In this document: piece by piece, positions 1 to 6,666 of the stretch
How the letters are laid out: every line of letters starts with the position of its first letter
How positions within the stretch are numbered: position 1 is the stretch's first letter
Assembly (NCBI GenBank): GCA_002433055.1
Contig: DJHJ01000028.1
Location: forward strand, 1 to 13,896
Direction: 5' to 3'
Origin: Acidobacteriia bacterium UBA6623
GTDB taxonomy: Bacteria; Acidobacteriota; Terriglobia; Bryobacterales; UBA6623
DNA: 13,896 bases
Position numbers and translations under genes: made by a program
Notes under the pieces: generated by a model
What the model saw: the letters and a program-made list of their open reading frames with translations, nothing else
What the model was told of the DNA's origin: nothing
Database searches by the model: none

Positions 1-330
1 TTCCCGGCGTCGTTGAACACTAGAAGCACATAACCCACTGTCGTGTGCTTCTGACCTTGCAATGATGTGCTCTATATCTGTTTCAAACCTGTCCTTAAAA
101 TTACGGCCGGTATATGGGCTCCAGATGCCGCCAAGATTACGGATGATCTGTAACTCAACGGACTGGCTATAAGAATAATCCGATGCTTTATACTCGCTAC
201 AGCGTGATTCTGGAGCCACAACAAGACCACGCCATGTACTTGCCTGGACGGCTCGCACATCCGTCAACAGCGCCATCACAACAGCCACAGCTAAAAAAAG
301 GCTGAGCTTTAAAGGTGTCACCACATCCAT
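1..330 (-). CDS. Secreted HNH-type endonuclease (C-terminus beyond left edge)
   Basis: Partial gene: 110 codons are visible from ATG at 330 and the frame is still open at base 1. Residues 1-30 look like a signal peptide (hydrophobic stretch 9-22, Ala-rich cleavage zone near 27-30). The mature part carries WRGLVVAPESRC (33-44), YSYSQSVE (52-59), IWSPYTG (69-75) and the key DIEHIIARSEAHDSGLC (85-101). An Asp-x-Glu-His segment of this kind is the metal/catalytic core of a family of small secreted HNH endonucleases; the expected downstream Asn/His part lies outside the window. A Shine-Dalgarno-like AGAGGAA sits directly before the ATG. It lies 37 bases downstream of the zinc-ribbon gene on the same strand, so co-transcription is possible. 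Probable role: extracellular or periplasmic nucleic acid cleavage. Family recognised from motif memory; substrate unknown. Confidence 0.8.
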   Translation of the reverse strand, partial: MDVVTPLKLSLFLAVAVVMALLTDVRAVQASTWRGLVVAPESRCSEYKASDYSYSQSVELQIIRNLGGIWSPYTGRNFKDRFETDIEHIIARSEAHDSGLCASSVQRRRE

Positions 331-367
331 TTCCTCTTCATCTGGCACTACCGTCAGCTCGACTTCA

Positions 368-1273
368 TCATCGCTTGCCCATGGATCTCGATGCTCTATC
401 AGCAGCCTTCTGGATACGCTTCTTTAGGCTGTCTCTGCGTTTGCTGACCTCGCGCAAGACATCTTCGTCAGTGTATACGCCAGATTTCCTTTGCTCGGGC
501 GTAAGCTTGCTACGGAAGGGCACTCGAAGACCACTGGGGAGGTTGGTAAGAGGAACCGTTTTATGGGAGATTCCGCCTAGGTCTGCTGTGATTTTATCGA
601 ACCTAAAACTGACTGCCTTTTTATTGGCACGTTTTACGGCACCGAGATCCGAAGCGATGACATTCCAGGTGTCCCCCGGCATTAGGAGGTTGGCAGTTTC
701 AAGACTCCGAAGCGATGACATTCTTGGTTCCCGTTTCGGCGTGACATCCGCACAGCAAATGTCCATGGCCTTTCCTACTTGGTTCCCGGTGGCGTCGTAA
801 AGCTGGAAGAAAATTTGTAAGCTACTGATAGTTTTAGTAGTGCTGATGGCAATTTCCGCATCACGGGCCGCGCTTGTGTTCTTGATTCGACCAGTAATTC
901 TGTAGTCGTTCTTTCCTACCTTCAGTGTTAATTCCGAATCGAGGAGCTCAAGGTCTCCAGGCATCACCTGCATGGACACAGATTTCCCTGCTTTCTTCGA
1001 TGAGCTATCACTGCAAAAAGTCATGAAGATTGTGACGATCAACACGGAGGGGATCAACGGAACCAAGACAATAAACAAACAACTTCCACAAGGTGTGCGA
1101 TCGGTACGCCGGAACCTTCTCATTAGTCGGGTCCAAAAGTCGACCTTCTTGGGCTTCTCAGGTTCGACGCCCACAAACCCCGAAGACTCCGGAGTGGGGC
1201 TTGTAGGCTTGCCACAACCAGAACAGAATCGTGCGTCTTCCGGTATCTCGATTCCACAGCTAGAGCAATACAT
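368..1273 (-). CDS. Zinc-ribbon, single-pass membrane protein with FxLYD-like domain
   Basis: 301 residues from ATG at 1273. Four cysteines, C3, C6, C17 and C20, in a CxxC-x10-CxxC layout form an N-terminal zinc ribbon. A short linker and a basic stretch (RRFRR) precede one hydrophobic segment at about 64-87, so the ribbon should be cytoplasmic and the rest outside the membrane. Residues about 108-230 resemble FxLYD domains: a G.I.N.S beta segment, 'FQLYDATGNQVG' and 'LMPGDTW'. The C-terminal 50 residues are charged and probably helical. The start is fixed by AGGAGGT six bases upstream; a TTG one codon earlier is too close to it. The segment between the FxLYD strand and LMPGDTW (about 170-198) is longer than I expect and contains one copy of an 18-base repeat. 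Function is unknown; a sensory or envelope role is inference only. Confidence 0.75.
   Translation of the reverse strand: MYCSSCGIEIPEDARFCSGCGKPTSPTPESSGFVGVEPEKPKKVDFWTRLMRRFRRTDRTPCGSCLFIVLVPLIPSVLIVTIFMTFCSDSSSKKAGKSVSMQVMPGDLELLDSELTLKVGKNDYRITGRIKNTSAARDAEIAISTTKTISSLQIFFQLYDATGNQVGKAMDICCADVTPKREPRMSSLRSLETANLLMPGDTWNVIASDLGAVKRANKKAVSFRFDKITADLGGISHKTVPLTNLPSGLRVPFRSKLTPEQRKSGVYTDEDVLREVSKRRDSLKKRIQKAADRASRSMGKR
648..723. repeat. 18-base direct repeat inside the zinc-ribbon gene
   Basis: TCCGAAGCGATGACATTC occurs exactly at 648-665 and again at 706-723. The offset is 58 bases, which is not a multiple of three, so on the minus (coding) strand the two copies are read in different frames: as NVIASD in the 648 copy and as part of RMSSLRS in the 706 copy. 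This points to a local duplication inside the reading frame. Confidence 0.8.
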
Positions 1274-1278
1274 CAATT

Positions 1279-1285
1279 ACCTCCT
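1279..1285 (-). promoter_or_regulatory. Shine-Dalgarno of the zinc-ribbon gene
   Basis: AGGAGGT on the minus strand lies five bases before ATG 1273. This favours the ATG over the TTG at 1276 as the start codon. Confidence 0.75.
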
Positions 1286-1398
1286 GCGAATACCGCTACT
1301 TCATAGTCGTCTTGGGTAACAGACTACCTCGATCTTTGGTTTTTCTCTACCTTTGTAATCATTTTTTTAGGTAGCTCAGATGACACAAATCAGGGGTT

Positions 1399-1476
1399 GT
1401 GGTGGAACTGGTGGTGGGGCCGATAATCGGTGGGTTATTGGCTGCATTGGTTTGGGTCCTGATTGCTAAGCCGTAA
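1399..1476 (+). CDS. Possible 25-residue single-membrane-segment peptide
   Basis: A GTG-initiated frame of 25 codons ends at TAA 1474-1476. Apart from one Glu near the start it reads as a hydrophobic helix (VVGPIIGGLLAALVWVLIA) closed by Lys-Pro, which looks like a small membrane peptide. There is only a weak G-rich stretch upstream as ribosome site and no ATG, so it may be a chance open frame in the divergent promoter region. No family recognised. Confidence 0.2.
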   Translation: MVELVVGPIIGGLLAALVWVLIAKP

Positions 1477-1549
1477 AAGAGCACCTCGAACCCGCGTTTC
1501 TCAGAGAGAGTTAGGAACGACTAGTGCATAAACGTGACACACTGATTGT

Positions 1550-2434
1550 TTGAAACACTGTCTCATCTTTGGTTGTGGCTACTCTGGGTTTCGCGTAGCA
1601 AAGCGTTTACTAGCAAAAGGTTTTAAGGTTACCGCGACTACTCGAAATCCCGAACGGCAAGCAGATCTGCAATCTGCAGGCTGTCACGCAGAAGTGTTGG
1701 ATGTCAGTGACAAAACAACACTATCAAAAATCTCCGGGTTTTTGGACAAGGAGAGTAGAGTCTTACTATCCATCCCTTCCCTGTCGGTAACTGCGAACAA
1801 TACTACACACTACGAAGATCCGACAGCTCGTATCGTTGGAGCCCTCAGTAATACCCCTGCCCGAGTGGTCTACTTGTCGACAACGGGTGTGTATGGTGAC
1901 ACTCGACAAGTCGATGAAGAGACACCCATTGCTCCAATTACTGAACGACAGTTTTGTCGCGTCGAAGCCGAAAATTCGATTATGAAGCAATCATGGTCTT
2001 CCTTGATCTTGAGACCCGCTGCGATTTATGGTCCAAATCGTGGTATCCACTGTGCAATAAGAGAAAAGTCTTTTCGACTTGCAGGAAAAGGTGCCAACTT
2101 TATCTCTCGAATCCATGTAGAGGATCTCACAGCTTTGATCGTGGCCGCTCTCGAGTCGGACATAACCGGTGCCTATCCGGTGGCAGACGAAAATCCTTGT
2201 ACTTCACTGGAAATTGCACGTTACTGTGCAGATCTATTTAAACTGCCGATGCCCCGCTCGAGCAAGGAAACTCAGATGGTTGGAACTCGTCATGCAAACC
2301 GTAAGGTTGATGGTCGCGCAATTTGTAAACTGCTTGGAGTAACACTGCGTTACCCATCATATCGCGAGGGCATCTCAGCATCTCTGACAGAAGAAATGGC
2401 AAACAGAAAAATACCATACCAAGATGTTTACTGA
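1550..2434 (+). CDS. NAD(P)-dependent epimerase/dehydratase-like SDR protein (YeeZ-like)
   Basis: 294 residues, Rossmann fold. The nucleotide-binding glycine motif is GCGYSG at 8-13 after a beta strand, with TTRNPER (30-36) where the cofactor's ribose or phosphate would be recognised. STTGVYGD (110-117) and LRPAAIYGPNR (154-164) are extended-SDR signatures. The usual Tyr-x3-Lys catalytic pair is not evident; RVEAE (137-141) stands where the YeeZ-like branch of this superfamily has an Arg..Ala-Glu motif. Substrate therefore cannot be assigned; a sugar or nucleotide-sugar is typical of the family. The only in-frame start is TTG at 1550, because TGA at 1535 closes the frame upstream. No Shine-Dalgarno is visible, so initiation is weak or leaderless. 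The aldolase-like gene follows 57 bases later on the same strand. Confidence 0.78.
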   Translation: MKHCLIFGCGYSGFRVAKRLLAKGFKVTATTRNPERQADLQSAGCHAEVLDVSDKTTLSKISGFLDKESRVLLSIPSLSVTANNTTHYEDPTARIVGALSNTPARVVYLSTTGVYGDTRQVDEETPIAPITERQFCRVEAENSIMKQSWSSLILRPAAIYGPNRGIHCAIREKSFRLAGKGANFISRIHVEDLTALIVAALESDITGAYPVADENPCTSLEIARYCADLFKLPMPRSSKETQMVGTRHANRKVDGRAICKLLGVTLRYPSYREGISASLTEEMANRKIPYQDVY

Positions 2435-2491
2435 AGACTGCTAGGATAGTCACGTATCCGCTAAAACGATAATTAAACCCAAGGGGATAAC

Positions 2492-3736
2492 ATGGCAACT
2501 TCACGGAGACAATGGATGAAAGAGAATTTGGCAGTAGCAACACTCGCGCCTACATTCATGACACCCAACAAGGTAAAGGGCTACAGTGTCGACGAAGTAG
2601 AAAAACGTCTTGACGCTCAAAATCCTATTGAGGGTGTGGAAAAACAGGATCTGCCCACTCCTGCACTTCTGCTGGATCTAAATCGACTCGAAAATAACCT
2701 TGCCACAATGAACGAGTATGCCAAAAGTCAGTCAGTAAATCTCAGGCCTCACGCTAAGACTCACAAATGTGCGGAGATTGCACACCGACAAATCGCCATG
2801 GGAGCACTCGGGGTTTGTACAGCCACCATTTACGAAGCTGAACAGATGGACAAGGCCGGCATAGGCGGTATTTTGATTACCTCTGAACTGGTCGGCCCTA
2901 ATAAAATAGGTCGGCTAGTGCGCTTGACTAAAAAACGCCCAGATACCATGGCTGTTGTAGATAGCGCAGAACATGCAACACAGTTAAGTGAAGCAGCTGG
3001 TACAGCAAAGGTAGACCTAAACGTCCTTATTGATATTGACCCTGTGGGTCGCCGTACCGGTGTCGCTCCCGGTGAAACTGCTGTTGAACTAGCTAAAACC
3101 ATAGATCGCATGCAAAACCTCAAATTCTGTGGCGTCCATGGCTATTCTGGTGCATCTTCACACGTAGTCGGTTTTGATGCCCGCAAAAAGCATTCAATTC
3201 AGTACATGACACCGGTTATTGAGAGCTTTCGAAAGATGCAACGTGATGGCTTACCAGCCGAAATTATGTCGGGTACGAGTACTGGAACCTACAACATCGA
3301 TCCTGCCTTAGGCATGACCGAGCTGCAAGTTGGATCATACGTCTTTATGGATATCGACTATCGAATCATAGGTGGCAATGGCGAAAACACAGAACTCTAC
3401 GAAGACTTTCAGCAGTCACTAACAGTTCTCGCTACCGTTATAAGTCAAAACTACTCAGATCGTGCCACGCTTGACTCTGGGCTCAAAGCCTTTGCAACTG
3501 ACCGAGATTTTGGTCCAGAAGTAGTAGGCTACCGAGGCGTAAAGTATCGCTTTGGAGGAGACGAGCATGGCATCCTGACACTTGACGAACCCGATCCTGC
3601 CGTTAATCTCGGTGATAAGGTTGAACTAGTCGTGCCACACTGTGATCCAAACGTAAACCTCTACGACCGCATGTATTGTACTCGCGGCAATAAAGTGGTT
3701 GATGTTTGGAAAGTAATTGGACGAGGTCACGGATAG
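2492..3736 (+). CDS. D-threonine aldolase-like / DSD1-family PLP enzyme with Tat-like leader
   Basis: 414 residues; fold-type III PLP enzyme with an alanine-racemase-like barrel followed by a C-terminal beta domain. PTPALLLDLNRLENNL (56-71) is the typical family start. RPHAKTHK (85-92) contains the lysine expected to bind PLP, K89. The C-terminal PHCDPNVNLYD (382-392) is the metal site. Its His-x-Asp spacing (H383, D385) matches what I recall for D-threonine aldolases, whereas D-serine dehydratases have His-x-Cys. Expected reaction: D-threonine (or a related beta-hydroxy-D-amino acid) to glycine plus aldehyde. About 50 residues precede the domain, beginning with SRRQWMK and a mildly hydrophobic NLAVATLAPTFM, which resembles a Tat signal and suggests periplasmic activity. 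AAGGGG lies about six bases before ATG 2492. Substrate is not settled by sequence. Confidence 0.85.
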   Translation: MATSRRQWMKENLAVATLAPTFMTPNKVKGYSVDEVEKRLDAQNPIEGVEKQDLPTPALLLDLNRLENNLATMNEYAKSQSVNLRPHAKTHKCAEIAHRQIAMGALGVCTATIYEAEQMDKAGIGGILITSELVGPNKIGRLVRLTKKRPDTMAVVDSAEHATQLSEAAGTAKVDLNVLIDIDPVGRRTGVAPGETAVELAKTIDRMQNLKFCGVHGYSGASSHVVGFDARKKHSIQYMTPVIESFRKMQRDGLPAEIMSGTSTGTYNIDPALGMTELQVGSYVFMDIDYRIIGGNGENTELYEDFQQSLTVLATVISQNYSDRATLDSGLKAFATDRDFGPEVVGYRGVKYRFGGDEHGILTLDEPDPAVNLGDKVELVVPHCDPNVNLYDRMYCTRGNKVVDVWKVIGRGHG

Positions 3737-3857
3737 GTTCAGCGTTTTTTGCTTCTAGTGCAAAGGAGTCCGGGTGGACAACTTGTAACTTGATCTGACG
3801 GTCTGGTTCTGATTGATTTATTTAAGCTATTTGTTGCAGTGAAAATACAGACGCCGA

Positions 3858-5363
3858 GTGCTAACCTTGTTCAGAAGAATGCCTGATTTTAGATCTACTG
3901 CCTACGCCTCTAGACAGCAACCGACAACAAGTGATATTCCTATAGACCGCCGCCGTTTTCTCTGGAACTCAGGAGGAGGACTAGGAGGAATTGCGTTGGC
4001 TCACTTGCTTGGTCGTTCAGAGGCTTTGGCAGGTACATCCAAGCCTCACGACAACCTCAATGGTGGTCTCCATCATCGAGCGAAAGCAAAACGTGTAATA
4101 CAGCTCTTTATGTCCGGCGCTGCAAGTCAGTGTGACACGTTTGACTATAAGCCACTCTTGATTCAAAAGAATGGGCAACCATTCGACCCCGGCGGAAAGA
4201 TCGAACTGTTTCAAAGTGAACCTGGGCCCGTGATGCAAAGCCCCTGGGAATGGGCTCAACATGGGGAAAGCGGTAAGTGGGTTAGTAGTTTACTGCCACA
4301 CCTCGCAGGATGTGTCGATGACATCGCTTTTCTACCATCCATGGTGTCGAAATCAAACGTCCACGGGCCAGCCACTTTTATGCAAAATACGGGGTTTGTC
4401 GTGCCCGGGTTTCCCAGTATGGGTGCTTGGGTGTCGTATGGACTTGGTTCCATGGCAGACAGCTTGCCGACCTTTGTCGTCATGCCCGACAAGCGAGGAT
4501 TTGCACCGAATGGCCCTGGTAATCACTCAGCAGGATTCCTGCCTGCTTCACACCAGGGAACAATGATTCGAGTAGGTCGCCCTAATGCGATTCATGATCT
4601 GTTTCCACCAGAGTCGGCAAACTTTATTACCCCAAGTGCGGAAATCGACACTCTCGCAACTCTCGAAAAACTTAACCGCGCACATTTGCAAAGACATCCT
4701 GGCGATTCGCGTCTAGAGGCTAGGATTAAATCTTACGAGATGGCGGCGAGACTGCAAGTTAGTGCACCAGAAGTACTGGATATATCAGGGGAAACCAAAG
4801 CCACAAAAAAACTCTACGGCTTGGACAAGACGGCGACAGCGGATTTTGGTCTTAGTTGTTTGGTCGCAAGGCGTTTACTCGAACGAGGTGTTCGTTTTGT
4901 TCAGCTATGGAGTGGAGCTGATAATGGGTTTCCTCGTCGCAACTGGGACAGCCATGAGGACATTTACAAGGATCACGGTGGAATGGCTCTGGGCATGGAC
5001 CAACCTACTGCTGCTTTAATTAAAGACCTGAAATCCCGTGGGTTACTCGAGGACACTATCGTGTATTGGACCACCGAGTTTGGCCGCATGCCCTGTAGCC
5101 AGGGAACAAAGGGGCGTGACCACAATCCCTTTACGTTTACTAGTTGGCTGGCAGGCGGAGGAGTACGTGGAGGGACCACCCATGGATCTAGTGATGAATG
5201 GTCCTATCAGGCTACCGAAAAACCAACCTACTGTTACGACGTTCACTCCACCATTTTGCATCTGCTTGGCATAGACCACAGGAAGCTCACCTTCCGTCAC
5301 AACGGCATAGATCGCCGTCTAACTGACGTCCACGGGGAAATAATTTCTGAGATAGTTAGCTAG
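3858..5363 (+). CDS. DUF1501 (sulfatase-like) protein with Tat signal
   Basis: 501 residues. Residues 30-58 form a clear Tat signal: DRRRFLWNSGG followed by a Gly/Ala/Leu hydrophobic stretch ending in SEALA. The body is DUF1501, a family related in fold to alkaline phosphatase/sulfatase. LFMSGAASQCDTFDYKP begins the core, and TEFGR (406-410), RDHNP (420-424) and DVHSTILHLLGIDH (461-474) are conserved motifs with probable metal-binding Asp/His residues. Reaction unknown. In Planctomycetes these proteins usually sit beside DUF1549/DUF1553 cytochrome-type proteins; none is present here. The start is uncertain: GTG 3858 gives the longest frame with no ribosome site, while ATG 3879 (codon 8) has only AGAAG close upstream. 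Both retain the Tat signal. It heads a tight gene cluster with the DUF192 gene 28 bases downstream. Confidence 0.88.
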   Translation: MLTLFRRMPDFRSTAYASRQQPTTSDIPIDRRRFLWNSGGGLGGIALAHLLGRSEALAGTSKPHDNLNGGLHHRAKAKRVIQLFMSGAASQCDTFDYKPLLIQKNGQPFDPGGKIELFQSEPGPVMQSPWEWAQHGESGKWVSSLLPHLAGCVDDIAFLPSMVSKSNVHGPATFMQNTGFVVPGFPSMGAWVSYGLGSMADSLPTFVVMPDKRGFAPNGPGNHSAGFLPASHQGTMIRVGRPNAIHDLFPPESANFITPSAEIDTLATLEKLNRAHLQRHPGDSRLEARIKSYEMAARLQVSAPEVLDISGETKATKKLYGLDKTATADFGLSCLVARRLLERGVRFVQLWSGADNGFPRRNWDSHEDIYKDHGGMALGMDQPTAALIKDLKSRGLLEDTIVYWTTEFGRMPCSQGTKGRDHNPFTFTSWLAGGGVRGGTTHGSSDEWSYQATEKPTYCYDVHSTILHLLGIDHRKLTFRHNGIDRRLTDVHGEIISEIVS

Positions 5364-5391
5364 AGCCTAAGAGCGATACAAACCTAGAAAA

Positions 5392-5889
5392 ATGCAACCT
5401 ATGCGTCGATTGGAATCGTACTCTAAGTGGCAAGTGCAGCTATTTTGCATATTATTGCTGGCAGGAATCATAACAACTTGCTCAACAGGAACACGGTCTT
5501 CCTCTTTTTCTGGCCCATTGAGACTTTCTGTACACCTCCCGGATGGCACCATTATCACAGCTGAAACGGCTACAACACCGCAACAGCAAGCGCGTGGATT
5601 GATGTTTCGTAAAAACTTAGATCATAACCATGGCATGCTCTTTATATTCTCCGACCAAACCCCACGTGGTTTTTGGATGTACAACACACTTATCCCACTG
5701 GATATCATTTGGATCGATAAAGATCGACGTATTGTATTCATTTCTGAGAATACTCCACCCTGTCCATCCCAGAATCCAACTGAATGCCCCAATTACGGTG
5801 TAGGCATCCCAGCCCAATACGTACTTGAGTTGGCAGCTGGGCAGGCCATGGAACACAATCTTAAAGTTGGCGAACAGCTCAACTTTTAG
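5392..5889 (+). CDS. DUF192 family exported protein
   Basis: 165 residues. One hydrophobic segment (about 16-28) near the N-terminus ends in IITTC (26-30). This resembles a lipobox but has Thr rather than Gly/Ala/Ser before Cys30, so lipidation is doubtful; a signal anchor or Sec signal is equally possible. The domain spans about 43-165 with the family signatures ARGLMFR (67-73), GMLFIF (81-86), FWMYNTLIPLDIIWID (94-109) and AQYVLELAAG (141-150). DUF192 proteins are small beta-barrel proteins of unknown function. An alternative ATG is at 5401. Ribosome site weak. It sits 28 bases after the DUF1501 gene and 15 before larB, so it is probably translated from the same mRNA. Confidence 0.88.
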   Translation: MQPMRRLESYSKWQVQLFCILLLAGIITTCSTGTRSSSFSGPLRLSVHLPDGTIITAETATTPQQQARGLMFRKNLDHNHGMLFIFSDQTPRGFWMYNTLIPLDIIWIDKDRRIVFISENTPPCPSQNPTECPNYGVGIPAQYVLELAAGQAMEHNLKVGEQLNF

Positions 5890-5904
5890 CTATCCTCCGA
5901 GTAC

Positions 5905-6651
5905 ATGAACGAATCACAACTCCGTGATCTACTCGAAGCAGTACAGAACGGATCACTCTCACCCGATCAAGCACTCAAGGATCTACACCACCTTCCTTTC
6001 GAAGATTTGGGCTTTGCTAAGGTCGATCACCATAGGGCATTGCGACATGGCATGCCAGAAGTTGTTCTAGCACGTGGCAAGACCACAGAAGAAACCGTTG
6101 CGATCGCCGGCAAACTATTGGAACAATCCGACAATTTACTGATCACACGGGCATCGGAAAAGACAGCCACAGCAATACAGGCAATCGATAATAGAGCTGA
6201 ATTCTTCGCACGCTCTGGAACGATCCGTGTTTGGGGCAATAGAGAGATACGCGGCAAGGCCAAAATAGCCATTGTTTGTGCCGGGACCGCTGATCTGTTC
6301 GTTGCTGAAGAAGCCAAAATTACTGCCGAGGTGATGGGCAACGAAGTAGAGACCATTTATGATGTCGGCGTGGCAGGCATCCATCGGTTGTTATCAAACA
6401 TCGATCGATTCGAGAGTGCCCGTGTCATCATCTGCTGTGCTGGCATGGAAGGAGCCCTGCCGAGTGCCGTAGGTGGCTTGGTCGCTGTGCCAGTCATCGC
6501 CGTACCTACCAGCGTCGGCTATGGGGCAAGTTTCGACGGGTTGGCAGCCCTGCTAGGCATGCTTAACAGCTGCTCTAGTAATGTCAGCGTTGTCAACATC
6601 GACAATGGCTTTGGAGCAGCTTACGTAGCAACACTCATTAACCGCTCTTAG
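5905..6651 (+). CDS. larB: LarB, pyridinium-3,5-biscarboxylic acid mononucleotide synthase
   Basis: 248 residues, full length for LarB. Residues 1-120 hold the LarB-specific N-terminal region (FAKVDHHRALRHGMPEVVLA, 37-56). Residues about 121-248 are the PurE/AIR-carboxylase-like domain with GTADLFVAEEAKITAEVMGN (127-146), YDVGVAGIHRLL (152-163), AGMEGALPSAVGG (179-191), PTSVGYGASFDGLAALL (201-217) and NIDNGFGAA (231-239). C223 in LNSC corresponds to the cysteine that forms a covalent adduct in characterised LarB. LarB carboxylates and hydrolyses nicotinic acid adenine dinucleotide in the first step of nickel-pincer nucleotide synthesis, the cofactor of lactate racemase LarA and relatives. LarC, LarE and LarA are not in the window. 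Only 15 bases separate it from the DUF192 gene before it and lnt after it. Confidence 0.95.
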   Translation: MNESQLRDLLEAVQNGSLSPDQALKDLHHLPFEDLGFAKVDHHRALRHGMPEVVLARGKTTEETVAIAGKLLEQSDNLLITRASEKTATAIQAIDNRAEFFARSGTIRVWGNREIRGKAKIAIVCAGTADLFVAEEAKITAEVMGNEVETIYDVGVAGIHRLLSNIDRFESARVIICCAGMEGALPSAVGGLVAVPVIAVPTSVGYGASFDGLAALLGMLNSCSSNVSVVNIDNGFGAAYVATLINRS

Positions 6652-6666
6652 GGGGCGCAGCCAACC

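Larger units (their letters stand above)
1274..1549. other. Divergent intergenic region
   Basis: 276 bases separate the divergently transcribed zinc-ribbon and epimerase genes, so promoters for both should lie here. I see no pair of -35/-10 boxes good enough to call. The stretch holds a T-run near 1363-1369 and two overlapping short reading frames. One of these (1399-1476) is listed as a low-confidence peptide. The other starts at ATG 1380 and encodes a 29-residue Gly-rich peptide without other support. Confidence 0.6.

Noticed and set aside
72..260. 62-codon minus-strand frame at the left edge
   Set aside because: It overlaps, in another frame, the open secreted HNH nuclease frame (330 to 1), which has a signal peptide and recognisable motifs.
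315..800. 161-codon plus-strand frame
   Set aside because: Antisense to the zinc-ribbon gene, with no recognisable domain or ribosome site; a shadow of the real coding strand.
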